A stretch of 29,898 bases of DNA, taken from Chromera velia (Eukaryota; Sar; Chromeraceae). How positions within the stretch are numbered: position 1 is the first letter of the stretch; each line of letters starts with the position of its first letter. The stretch covers positions 1-29,898 of the forward strand of contig JAHBMJ010001510.1 in the NCBI GenBank assembly GCA_018398765.1. Direction: 5' to 3'. Below, in pieces: positions 11,640 to 21,629 of the stretch. Made by a program: the position numbers and the translations under genes. The notes below the pieces were generated by a model that did not search any database, was not told where the DNA came from, and was given only the letters and a program-made list of their open reading frames with translations.

Positions 11640-12550
11640 TGACTGAACAAACGGAGGAGAATGAAGGAAGAAGAGGGAGAGGGGGGGGAAAGAACTACTG
11701 AAGGAAGGAAGAAATAAGGAGATCAAGAAAGAGGTGAACACAATTAAATTTTGTAGAAAAAAAATACAAGGTTGAAGAGACCTGTTACATGAAGAGGGAA
11801 AGAAAGGAGTAACACTGTTGAAGAGAAAAAAATTCTTTGAAATATTCAGTATTAACACAAGGAATAGAAAAGGAAAGAAAAGTAGGAGAAGGGGAGATCA
11901 GTAGAGGAAGTGTTGATCAGTCTCTATTTTGGTATCCCACCTTCATATCAAATCAATAGATCACCCGAACACATCCAGCAAGACAGGGAGTGATTAAGAG
12001 TGCGAGGCCCTAGGCATGCAGGGACCTCAGCACATCTCGTAGGAAGGAATTTTTATGGCAGTTCTAGGGGCAGGCATAGGGACCATGCGGGGTGCCTATG
12101 TAGATCGAGTAACTAGGATTGACGGAAATACGAACCGAACCTACGCATACCGGACCAATACACGCCCGGAGAGGTGATAAGGTATGTGTGCATGCATGAG
12201 GCCGTCTATGGCCGTCTACATGCATGCAGCATTCTACAGCCCTTGCGATCCCTTGCGTTGTGACACAGCCAGGGTGACAGCCTTCAGATTATCAGATGCT
12301 CCTGCTGCCCAATCAGAGAAACCTCGGGTAGTTGGGACAGTCTGGCGCTATTCTGTTTGTGCGTTGGTTTGCGTCGCGAGGCTGTGTTCACTGATTTTGA
12401 AAATTCTTGATGCCGTGAAAGATCTCTTCTTAAGAAACTTTACCGTCTCTTTTCCTGTTTACGTACGATCAAAAAGCTAGAGGGCGGTGGGACACTCACC
12501 GGCACCTCTCCCAGAATTAAAGCGTGCACTGCACACTTGGTTGACCACTC
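11640..12550. other. Retroelement 3' flank and region upstream of the selenoprotein gene
   Basis: Purine-rich sequence at 11640–11880 follows the last recognisable codon of the RT pseudogene and may be its 3' UTR. From 11880 to 12550 no gene is recognisable; TGCATGCA palindromes occur at about 12190 and 12220. The promoter of the plus-strand selenoprotein gene probably lies here, but no specific element was identified. Confidence 0.4.
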
Positions 12551-12554
12551 GACG

Positions 12555-14054
12555 ATGCAGCAGGAGTCGAGCGGGAAGGCCGCCGGGTTGGATCGGGACC
12601 GCCCGTCGCTTGTCGAGGTGGAAGGGAATGAAGATGAGGAAATGAACGGGCAGATGAGAGGACAGGCGAGCGGAGGGAGGGGGGGGGACCAGAAGGTCCT
12701 GTGGCCCATGGCTTTGGAGAGGTTGTGGGAAGAGGGGGGTGAGGGTCAGTGTGGAGATGTACAGAATGGCTCTGCGAGGAGACAGATAGAGGGTCAGAGT
12801 GAGGGAGACAAAAAAGAAAATGAGCAGATGGGAGAAGAGGAGAATGCAGAGAGGGGAGGGAAGATGGAGGACGTCCCTGCGTCCTCTTCCTCTTCTTCTC
12901 CTCCCTCATCTGTGCTTTCAGAGTCACAGCTCCGAATTCTTCTTGAAAGAGAGAGGGCAGAGAGAACTTCAGAGAAGACGCTCGCTCTCTTTGAGAGAGT
13001 CGAGAAGGGGGAGACAGATCAAGATTGGTTGGATATTGTCGACACGATGCAGAGAAGAATTCTGAAACAATCAGGCTTTGTGGCCAGCAACAGTGGGAAC
13101 GGGAAAATTCCCAAGAAGAGATTCGAAAAGGCCCTCTTTGAGATGCGCACTGCTCATAGACGATTCCCCTCCCTGGCAACAATTCCCATCCAAGTCCGAT
13201 ATCAAAGAGCAGGCCCCTGCCCAGTCCCAGAGAATTCTGTTCTCTCCAATGATGTGCCTCTCTTCCTCGCCTCTTCTTCAGCGGCCCCTTCCGAAACCTC
13301 ACTTTTCGCTTTCCTGGACACCTCTCACGCTGCTGGTCGGCGTGTGGGAGTCATTGCGGGCTCCTACTCCTGACCTCCCGTGCGGGGGATGATGCCTGCT
13401 CTTCGGTCTCTTTGGGACTCTCTCCATCCGTCTTCTGGGTGTGGAGAGCCGTCTCCGAATGTGCAAGTGCCGTCTCCCGCAGTCTCCCCGTCTCCCCCGC
13501 AGCCAGCCACAGCCCCTGCAGCAGCATCTAATGTGACTCTTTCACGTTCATTGATGTCGTCTCTGTTGTTTGTGTACATTGAAGAAGCCCATGCTGAAGA
13601 CGAGTGGCCCATCAGGTCGGCCCGCTTCAACGCCGACAGAGGTCCCGTCAACCTCCCTCAGTCCCACTCTCTCGAAAGGAGACGCCAGAACGCCGTCAGT
13701 TTTGCAAAGGCCTTCGATGTCCCCTTCCCTGTCCTCCTGGATCCCCCAGCAGGGGGGCAGCCTCTCTCTCAAGAGGAGGGAGGCGTGTCCGAACAGCCTG
13801 CTGCTGCTGCTGGAGGAGCAGGGGGGTCTTCCTCTTCCTCTTCGTCTAGCAGTGATGAGCCTGTGCCCCCCCCATGCAGTCCCAGACAGAGTTCCCAGGG
13901 CCCCTTTGCCAGTCTGTTCAGGCCCTGGCCCGCGAGGCTGCTCGTGTTCGAGGGCAGGAAGCTGATCTTTGCCAGCGTGCCCTCCGATGCAGACTTCGGC
14001 ATCGCCCTGTGCACGTTCTTGGACCTGATGAGTGCGAACGCTGCTCTGCAGTAA
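12555..14054 (+). CDS. Iodothyronine deiodinase-like selenoprotein (UGA-encoded Sec)
   Basis: One intronless frame of 499 residues if the UGA at 13371–13373 is read as selenocysteine (residue 273). The site reads VIAGSYS-U-PPVRGMMPAL, matching the deiodinase/thioredoxin-fold active site GSxTUPPF. About 67 residues later LLFVYIEEAHAEDEW (residues 337–351) matches the family's VYIxEAHxxDGW block, followed by RRRQNAVSFAKAFDVPFPVL and the C-terminal strand ARLLVFEGRKLIFASV. In this family the Sec attacks iodine or another substrate leaving group, or serves as a peroxidatic redox centre; the substrate here is unknown. The N-terminal 120 residues are acidic and Gly/Ser-rich low complexity. Pro/Ala-rich and poly-Ser insertions (about 296–325 and 425–433) enlarge the domain. 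The start is the first ATG after the upstream stop (12555). A SECIS-like hairpin lies 245 bases past the stop. Without Sec decoding it would read as two ORFs split by a nonsense codon. Confidence 0.82.
13371..13373 (+). other. In-frame UGA, predicted selenocysteine codon
   Basis: TGA occurs exactly where deiodinases carry Sec, between GSYS and PPV. The same frame stays open for more than 270 codons before it and about 226 after it, and the conserved EEAH block lies downstream in that frame. No GT–AG pair would neatly excise it. Confidence 0.82.
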
Positions 14055-14284
14055 GGGACGAGGAGGGAGGTGGTGGTCGAAAGAAAAAAGAGGCATTGAG
14101 GTTGATGAGATTTCACAGGGCATACTCTTGTGGGTGAGGGAGTGAGTGAGTGTTTGTGTTTTTGTGTATTGTTTGCGGAGAGGGGAGAGTTCGCATGACT
14201 CTCTTCAATCTGTATGGCGTTCTTTCTTTCCATTGCAGGCTGGGCTTGTTTTGTTAATTCGTCCTTCATTCATTTCGTTGAGTC

Positions 14285-14380
14285 GGTTGCTGGTCGTTAC
14301 GAAGTGGAGACGCTCAAGCGCAGTTGAATGCGACGTGTCTCCACTGATTTCTCTCATCGCTTGTTTTCGTGACTCGATGC
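14285..14380 (+). promoter_or_regulatory. Candidate SECIS element (type II) in the 3' UTR
   Basis: Helix II is 11 bp, 14303–14313 paired with 14335–14345 (AGTGGAGACGC with GCGTGTCTCCACT lacking only flanking bases, one G·U). Directly 5' is ACGA (14299–14302) and directly 3' is UGAU (14345–14348), giving tandem G·A pairs. An unpaired AA (14316–14317) follows helix II on its 5' side. A mini-helix CGCA/TGCG (14319–14322 with 14329–14332) closes a six-base loop, as in type-II SECIS elements. The canonical core is AUGA; here the U is C, a departure. A distal GAGTC/GACTC pairing could form helix I. This was found by eye, not by a covariance search. Confidence 0.55.
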
Positions 14381-14814
14381 AAGCGGACCAGCTCGATCCG
14401 TTCTCTTCCTTGTGATCGCAGGATTGCGTCCCTTGATGTGAACCTTTCTCTCTGTCAGTCTGCCTGTCTGTCTGGGGACTGCATGCAGTGTCTGCCTGAT
14501 CGAGTGTGCATGAAAGCCGGACGTGCATGGATTGGCTTTTTGATCAGTGGAATCAACTGATTGACCAGCAACAGACAGACAGACAGACTGCATCCATGCC
14601 TGCGTGACCGACTGACCGATAGCAGGAGTGCATTTACTTGTGAATCCGGTGTCCGTCGAAAGAGATCCACCTTCGCTGGCTTGGCCGAGCTGCCCTTGAG
14701 CTAGCCCTTGAGAGTCGCACTCGAGTCCTTGTCGCAGGTCTTACTCTTCACGCTGTTGCTTCACAGAATGATTCTGAATGAATGTTGAACGTCAATTCAG
14801 CTAGATCGACGTGA

Positions 14815-15126
14815 AGTACCGCGACGTTCTGTTAAATGCCTTAACTTTTACAGTTAATATGACAATTAACTTAGCAATTAACTTTAAATGATAAATAAAT
14901 GGTCGACTATGATAATTAAATGCAATGTATGTTAACCGTGAACAGTTGACGCCTATTATAGTTTATTCTTTTGATCGTCTAGCTCATTATTCCAGTCACT
15001 CGATCGGATGATAATTAATGAATCGATTTAGGAATCTTTTAATCATCATTGATTTATGCATCATTGATTTATTAAAATATACTACTATGTGACTACCAGC
15101 CGTGTTTCTTAAAATAAAACAAATAT
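14815..15126. other. AT-rich segment, no gene seen
   Basis: Base composition drops abruptly to AT-rich, with TTAATTAAC-like motifs, compared with the GC-balanced selenoprotein region. No coding frame or RNA gene was recognised. Confidence 0.5.
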
Positions 15127-15135
15127 AAAGTGAAC
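15127..15135 (+). repeat. Left 9-bp target-site duplication, AAAGTGAAC
   Basis: Identical to 15771–15779 and immediately outside the terminal inverted repeat. Confidence 0.75.
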
Positions 15136-15770
15136 AAAGGACGAGAAAAGGTGCATAGATGCAAGGTGTAAGGTGTTTTGGACGAATGCACCTGAATTCA
15201 GGTGCATTTCAGATGCATTCATCAGGTGCATTGTTTCTACTATAAAAACATAAATTAAAGAGCCGTCTCCTAGGGTTTCTAGCCATTAAAAAGCGCCTAA
15301 TTCAATGCCTAAACGCTCTTTCTCATACAGCATAGCTGCACAATCTTTTATTACAAGAATTTGATTAAAAAACACACAAAAAGTTGATAAAAGCCGATAG
15401 CAAGTCTCGTTTTTGAATTATAAAAACGATCTTTTGAACTGGATTCAACTATACTACAGCACTTCACTTCTTGCAAATGCATTCTCATGTTATTCATCAA
15501 CAAATTGAAAAATAGCAAAAGCATTCCAACGATGGGGAATCTTCTCAATTTTATGGAGAAACGGGCTAAACGGTGCTGTCCGAAGCATGAAAGACATGCC
15601 GCTGCCTGACCAAAGAATGAAAGAAGTACAGTCATACTCTACACAAAACAATCTCTTTGCTCCACACAATGCACTTATCAGGTATATCTAGGTGCATAGG
15701 TGCAAATCAGGTGCATCAGGTACATTTTTTTAGAATGCACCTTTTCTGGAATGCACCTTTTCCCGTCCTT
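15136..15770. mobile_element. Non-autonomous TIR element (MITE), MULE-like by TSD length
   Basis: The left end AAGGACGAGAAAAGGTGCAT (15137–15156) is the inverted copy of the right end (15751–15770) with one mismatch. The element is flanked by a perfect 9-bp direct repeat (AAAGTGAAC), the target-site duplication length typical of Mutator-like elements. Both subterminal regions are dense in GGTGCAT/ATGCACC motifs in both orientations, like transposase-binding arrays. The interior is AT-rich and carries only a 94-codon minus-strand frame (15351–15635) without recognisable domains, so no transposase is encoded. The superfamily call is inferred from TSD length alone. Confidence 0.75.
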
Positions 15771-15779
15771 AAAGTGAAC
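15771..15779 (+). repeat. Right 9-bp target-site duplication, AAAGTGAAC
   Basis: Matches 15127–15135 exactly. Confidence 0.75.
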
Positions 15780-16580
15780 TATCGAAAAGGAACTTAATGC
15801 TACATCAGTGGGTTAACTCAAAGGGGTACTTTCATAATACTTATAAATTTTCATAGTAAACCTGAATTTCATAATGATTATGGGGGGTCACCTAACTTTG
15901 GAATCCGATTTCTTCCCCAAAAATCACTTTCTCAAAAAACGGTTTAAACGACTTGATTTGTCTCATAAAGATGAATCTTTTTGGCTGTAAAACTTCTTCA
16001 AATTCTTATTTTTTTTATAAGACCACTCATAATAATTATGAAGATTTTATAGTTATTATAAGGATGTCATAATGATTAACTGATTGAGAGTTTTTTTATG
16101 CATACCGCGTCCCCATATATGAGAGGCAGATCTAACCTAGTTTGTCAATTTGTTCCGTTCTACGACTACCAGCGATGAAAATAGGCGTGACTTCAATCAT
16201 CCTGATATAGCTGATTAATCGCAGCTTCACAACAGGTTCGACAATTAAAAGAAGGAGAAAAAAGACAGAGGGGATGCAGGGCAGAACCTTCAAAACACTT
16301 CGGTACTTTATTGAAAAAAGGCTACCCTTTTAATCAGAAAGACTTTAATTGTGCAGAGGTGCATCCTGCACGTCTTCCATCCCTTCAAAGAACTCCTACT
16401 TTAAACACCCCATCAAAACTCTTTCTTTAAACTCAGTTCCCCAAACTTTTCTGATTCATTTGCTTGCACTTTTACCCATCCCTCTTCTGTCTTCTCGCAT
16501 TGCCAAAGAAATTCCTTCAGTTTGCGCCCTCCTGGTCAAAAGACCTGGAGAACGCTAGGGAGAACGTGGCCACTTCCCTC
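15780..16580. other. AT-rich spacer, no gene seen
   Basis: Contains several imperfect palindromes of the form TCATAATNATTATGA (near 15875, 16028 and 16068). From about 16240 composition returns to normal. No protein or RNA family was recognised. Confidence 0.4.
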
Positions 16581-16589
16581 CCGAGCAGA

Positions 16590-17800
16590 CCCATGGGCTG
16601 GAAGGGGCCCCTTGTGCCCCTCCTGCTGTGGATGGAGGACAGAAGGTTTGCTATAACAAAACGCTGCAGAGTGCAGGATAAGAGCTTGTAGTAGCGGTCT
16701 ATCAACCTTGCTTGGACTGCTTTGTCTCCCTCCCCACCCCTCTCTCTCCCTGCTCCCAACTTTGCCACTTCCTTCAAAATTTAAACCTTACTACTCCCTC
16801 CCTTAGTCTTCCATAAGTTTCAAAAACAAGCGGCACAAAACGGAAACCGATTTTGTGGCAGATCTCCCAGTACTTGTTGTTCTTCACTTTCTCCATTCCC
16901 TTCGCTGCTGACCCTGCTGTTTTTGCAAATCGGCGCAGGCGGTTAGCATCGATGGAAAATGGATGGGTGACAGCGACATCGGCGAGTACTGTGTCTCCGG
17001 ACGGGAGCCCCACGAGAAAATCGGGGCGTTTCTGTCTCTCTTCGACCAGACGGGTTACGGTAGACAGCCCAAGCTGCCCGAATGTAGGCTCTCTTGTCAC
17101 ATAGCAGTGACGGAGGCCTTGAAGGAGGGAGCAAAAGGCATTCTTCATTTGTTCATACTGCCACCAGACCCCCCCCCCTGTCCCGCAGGTCTGTGCATAT
17201 TGTTCCTCCACGTCCAGCGGGGCTCCACACGCACAGATAGGGTTTCTTCTGATCTCTGGAATAGACAAGCCAAGGCGGAGACGGATGGCTGTAGTGAAAA
17301 GGGTTGGAGAAATACGAGTTCAACCTGAAGACGGTATGGCTGTCAGCCAAGCGGAGGCGCTTGTGCCTGTGTAGGATCGCAGACGGGCCTTCTCTTTGGC
17401 TGGTAAAGCGGCTAAGAGCTTTTCCCTCTGAACTAGGTACAGCGCTTCCATCATGAGGTGTTACACCTCCCGTCTCTCCCACAACAACCAATCTTCTATT
17501 CTCTCCCCCCACTGAAGTTCCCGAACTGGAAGAACCTTTCCAAGTTCCCGTTTGGTCCCCTCCCTACAATCAGTGTAAGCTTGCTCTGCCCTCTTTACCC
17601 AAAACAGACCTGCAAAGTCTGCCTTTGTTGGTGTTCCAAAACCCTGCTCTGTTAATTGGCTCCTCACTGCTACAAAGGTATATGTCGCATAGCCTGTTAA
17701 GGCTGCTGGCGTGATAAAACGGAAGAAAAGGATCCCCACTGCTAGGCTAAAGACTGCTAATAGGATAGAGATATCAGCGATCGCTATACAGCAACGGAGC
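16590..17800 (-). pseudogene. Reverse transcriptase / RLE-like pseudogene, copy B
   Basis: Minus-strand coding remnant of the same family as copy A, from the post-catalytic RT region to the C-terminus. Recognisable blocks are ARLRSYTGTSASAWL, AIRLRLGLSIPEIRR, PICACGAPLDVEEQYAQTC, KRPDFLVGLPSGDTVLADVA followed by VTHPFS, and FRFVPLVFETYGRL. The part from SIPEIRR to VRFKF (17268–16774) is uninterrupted, so it is better preserved than copy A. A stop or frameshift lies near 17318 and another frame change near 16776, after which AVQARLIDRYYKLL matches copy A's tail. The PD...DVAV arrangement suggests a restriction-like endonuclease fold, which is an inference. The FMDD catalytic block is absent, so this copy cannot encode an active RT. 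Confidence 0.75.
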
Positions 17801-18640
17801 CTTGGGGGGAAACAGGGTCGAGTCGCTCTGGGCTACTCATGACTGTTTTAGCGGCTCGCACGCCCAGTCTTCTATACACAGGGCGCCTCTGTATAGCAGA
17901 CTAACATCCTTCCTACAGTCCCTTTTTCTCTTCTTACCTCTTTTTCACAAAGTAGGTAAAGATAGACGACTGCCCAAGAATTATTACCCCTAGGCTATTA
18001 GCCTAGGTTAGCAATATACTCCTTCCTCGGAGACGAGGAAGTCTCCAGATATAACTAAACAGTGGTAACTGCTTAAGTCTGTGTGAGAACTGCATGAGTA
18101 TGGTCCAGGACAGCAAGCTGTGACATTCTTGTTGGGATAAAATCACATCATCACAACAAAACGGACCATTGGGACCCACACAGCAGTACAATGCAAAGCG
18201 ACACTCCCTAGAAACGAAATTGCCTATCCCCTTCCTTGATGACCAAAATCACGAAGCATAGTGGAGTACGTCAGACACCAAATTCTGATGAAGCACTCCA
18301 CACTAATTCAAAATTCTCAATTTCTTCTCCCCCCCCTTCTCCGAGATCGTAAACTGACAAGGATAGATGTCCTTATGCAGAAACCCCTTCTCATGCGCAC
18401 GAGCGATATATCGGTCAGACAGTGTCACGCTCGGATCATTTCTCAATCGAGGCACACGGTTCGTCGCCTACCATTAGGGGCCTTGAGGGTGGGACAATTA
18501 GGAGACCATATATGACTCCGACGGAGGCGGGGATGTTCACGATATCGAGTTTGCCGATTTTTCCCGGAACCGGTCCGTACAGTAACCGTGCAACTGTGTT
18601 ACAACTTCTGTACATCCAGCGTCCGCGGCAAGATGGAACG
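17801..18640. other. Spacer with two adjacent hairpins, no gene recognised
   Basis: Sits between copy B and the decaying coding sequence to its right. Contains perfect inverted repeats at 17989–18007 and 18022–18041. Minus-strand frames such as PVPGKIGKLDIVNIPASVGV (about 18590–18530) look protein-like but match nothing recognised. Confidence 0.35.
17989..18041. repeat. Tandem pair of perfect short hairpins
   Basis: CCTAGGCT-ATT-AGCCTAGG (17989–18007) is followed 14 bases later by CTTCCTCG-GAGA-CGAGGAAG (18022–18041). The second has a GNRA tetraloop if transcribed on the plus strand. Their role is unknown. Confidence 0.6.
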
Positions 18641-18649
18641 GATTTGGTT

Positions 18650-20745
18650 AGAAAGTCTGGGCCAAGGTTTGAGCAGATCAGAGCAGATGATCTTCTTCTT
18701 CGAGCATCAGTGAGAAGGCAATCGACGTCGCGTCTTTCCTCACTGACATGTCCCTCTCAAAGTACCCCGCCATGTAGGGGTTTACTTCGATGTTAATCTG
18801 CAGGTACTTGCTTGCAACACGGTAACTCCTGCTTCCTGCGCCTGCCCACACCGAGTTTCCTCATATGGTCGTAGCATAATTTTTCTCTTTCTCTCTCACT
18901 GCCATTCCACAAAGATCCCGGAGGAGTTCCATGTTCCTCTCCACTCGAGTCTCCGGGGCAGACACACGACGACATGCGAAAGCAGAAAAGAAATACTTAA
19001 CCAACTCACCCCGGTTCTCTACTTCTGATAACAAGACCGCATACCTTGCCTAAGCTCTCCCTGACTATCTCTGTCTACCTTTTCAACTGTCGGTACCATG
19101 CATTAGTCGCGTAGAATTCATTTGAGTTCGGAGAGAGCAAAACGATCTCTGTGCCCCCTTTCAGCCCATACCCTGATTTAGTCAGGCCAACCCCACAGCA
19201 GACCTTGTATGCCCGCCCCCCCCCCAAACGAGACAGACCTAATTACTGCTGCACTACTTTGTACTTCGTGATCGTAATGAGACCGTTGAGGAGGTTCTCT
19301 AAAGTTTCACACACTTCTGGAGCAAAAAGAGTGCATTTGTTGCCATCCGAACTCGAAGGAACAAACGAAGCTTCAACCAAACGAGGAAGCCCTGCCTTAA
19401 CTGCCTTCTCGACTGCCTTGTGCATATTTCCCAGCATGCTCTAAATGCTAGTCTAAATGCTCTCACGAAGTTGTGGATGCATGTTCGAATTCAACATATG
19501 CAGTGCCTCGTTTTCAAAAGTTGTTGGAGTTCTATTTCCAAAGTCGGCATGCAGTTCGACATTCCTTCTTTTTCGAGACAGGCACCACACATACACAGCT
19601 GTCTCCTTTGAAGAAAGGCCAAAGTGCCCTAGCTCTCCCCATTTCCTTCCCCCCTTTCTCTCTCCCCTCTCCCGACAGGACGACATCAAAACTCTCCACA
19701 GCCGCACCCCAAATTTCTTTTCCCTTCCCCGTCCCCATCCCACCCCCGAAGGACAAACCAACTGCTACACCCACAGGAACGGGTGCACAAGGTCCAACCA
19801 GTTCCTTCCTATCTGCACCCTCGCCTCTTTTCCTCCATTTCTTCATGCTTTCCAGAGCGAAGTGCACAGTCAGCCCCCCTGCTTCGACACCTTTCATCTC
19901 AGTGATTTCAGAGGCGACTCCCTCCTGGACCATCCAACGCACGCAGCAACTCGCTTCTGCTGCAAAGTTCTGCAGCACCTCAGCAGCCCTCTCTCTTACA
20001 AGGGCAATGACAAGGGACACAGACAGCCCCTTGCAGCAAGTCTGCTTATGCAAACGACAAGCCTGCCCTTCTTTCTCTTCGTTTGGGTGCAGAGTAGGAG
20101 AGGACCCTGAAGGATGAAGGATCCCTGAAGGGACTGCCGAAAAGGTCGGGTTGACAGGCTGCATGGAATTTTGGAATGCTGCAGCATTGCTTCGCTGTTT
20201 TGCCTCCTCCTGTGCGGCACTTGTAGTCATTCCACCCACTCGCACTGGGCGCTCCCTGCACAGGAGAGAAGTAAAAAGAAGAGACATGATATATTTAGTC
20301 GAAAGGTAAACGTCTTAAGGGTGACAAAAAGAGATCTCCAAATCGTTATGTCGACTCAATTCTCTCCGAATTTGAAAAGGAAGGAAAAGGAACGAAAAAC
20401 AAATCCTATGTAGATGCTTGTCTTCTTTCCCCGTCCACATGCACATCAACCAAAAAATTAAAAATTTCTTGCCCAGGAATATTGTCGGACAAACCAAGCT
20501 CATCGAGCATATCTCCGTCCCTCCTTCCCTCATTCCCTCTCTCACTCCCCTCCCGCTGCCTGCCCATGGCTGACCTCTCTTGCACATCCACGTTGTCTCT
20601 GTCTCTCAATGGCGACAGTCCTCTCTCCTCCACTCTCCTCGTCAGAAAAGAGACATGAGAGTATCCGTACTCGGCAGGAATTCGATTCTGTCCGAGTTGA
20701 AAGCCAGGAGCGACCAACCTGAACAAATGTTGAGGGGCACAAAAC
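18650..20745 (-). pseudogene. Decaying coding sequence of unknown family
   Basis: Protein-like minus-strand stretches follow one another with scattered stops and frame changes. An open part after a TTCAG acceptor-like site near 20720 reads VAPGFQLGQNRIPAEYGYSH, later DELGLSDNIPGQEIFNFLVD. A 251-codon ORF spans 20287–19532 (QNFAAEASCCVRWMVQEGVA). Then come RNVELHADFGNRTPTTFENE, a block at 19437–19243 (EASFVPSSSDGNKCTLFAPE), in-frame continuation past a TAA as KGGTEIVLLSPNSNEFYATN, and finally RNMELLRDLCGMAVREKEKN and INIEVNPYMAGYFERDMSVR down to about 18660. No family was recognised. It could be the upstream region of the retroelement whose tail is copy B, or an unrelated dying gene. Some stops may be hidden by introns I could not place. 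Confidence 0.45.
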
Positions 20746-20758
20746 GTATGAGAAGCAA

Positions 20759-20774
20759 GACACACACACACACA

Positions 20775-20844
<70 letters not shown>

Positions 20845-20851
20845 AAGAGAA
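20759..20851. repeat. Compound (CA)n–(GA)n microsatellite
   Basis: About 28 CA units, interrupted once by a T, pass directly into about 13 GA units. Confidence 0.95.
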
Positions 20852-21404
20852 AGCGGCGAAAGGGGGGAGCGGGCAGACGGACAGACGGACAGACATGCAA
20901 ATTGACAGAATCTTGTAGACAGATAGAGAGAGAGAAACAAAAGGACAGAAGAATGAGTTAAGCACTCCTATCAGAAAGAACCACCCAAACCGGCTGATTG
21001 ACTGACTCTGTCTGATAATGCACCTCCCCGTCCTCAATCCCTCTGCAGTCTGTCGAGACTCCCCACTCTGAGGAGATATTCTGAGTCCACACGGGCACAA
21101 TCAGAAGACGACCTAGGAAGACGACTCAACTTCCTCAAAGGGCCCAAGTCTCAGCATCATCCTCTTAGGGTCTACAGTATTTTCATATCCTCTTTCTGCC
21201 CAGAGGATCCTGAGAGGGGTCATCGACCGGGGAAGAGGTAAGGCCCAACTTTAAGTACGTCACAGGGGCTGGGGGCACACGTCTGATTCAGAGTGAGTAG
21301 TCGAAAGACTCTCAAAACCAATCCAGAGAACAATAGCAGGGCCGATCATGGAGCCAAATCCAATCAGCCTGATGTTCCCTTATCACTACTGACAATAGGT
21401 CAAC

Positions 21405-21629
21405 TCATTCCGGCACCCCTCTATATGCCCCTGACAGACTGGTGCATACACAACGACCCTGTGTCAAAGGAAGCTCTCTAGCAACGTACAGACCTCTTGA
21501 TGATGCCGAGATACGGGCCTTGAGAGCCCTTGCCGACATGCATACTGTTCCCGAATGGAGACATCGAGTTAAAAGTTTGAGTTCAGAGAGCCTGGCATTT
21601 GGAATGCCGACCACTTGGACTGCGTATAC
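21405..21629 (-). CDS. Possible terminal exon, unknown protein
   Basis: After a pyrimidine-rich TTTTTTCAG acceptor, a frame of 74 codons reads VYAVQVVGIPNARLSELKLL, continues through SARALKARISASSRGLYVAR and ends at a TGA at 21405. The other two frames of the same stretch close sooner. No domain or family was recognised, and no upstream partner exon was identified with confidence. It may equally be part of the decayed sequences that fill this area. Confidence 0.25.
   Translation of the reverse strand, partial: VYAVQVVGIPNARLSELKLLTRCLHSGTVCMSARALKARISASSRGLYVARELPLTQGRCVCTSLSGAYRGVPE

Noticed and set aside
12517-13302. 261-codon minus-strand open frame
   Set aside because: Antisense shadow of the selenoprotein; its Ser/Pro/Arg-rich composition mirrors the sense codons and it has no domain.
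13371-13373. TGA read as a nonsense mutation making the deiodinase-like gene a pseudogene
   Set aside because: It falls precisely at the family's Sec position, the flanking frames are otherwise intact, and a SECIS-like hairpin follows.
15351-15635. 94-codon minus-strand frame inside the TIR element
   Set aside because: Too short for a transposase and shows no DDE-type or other recognisable motif.
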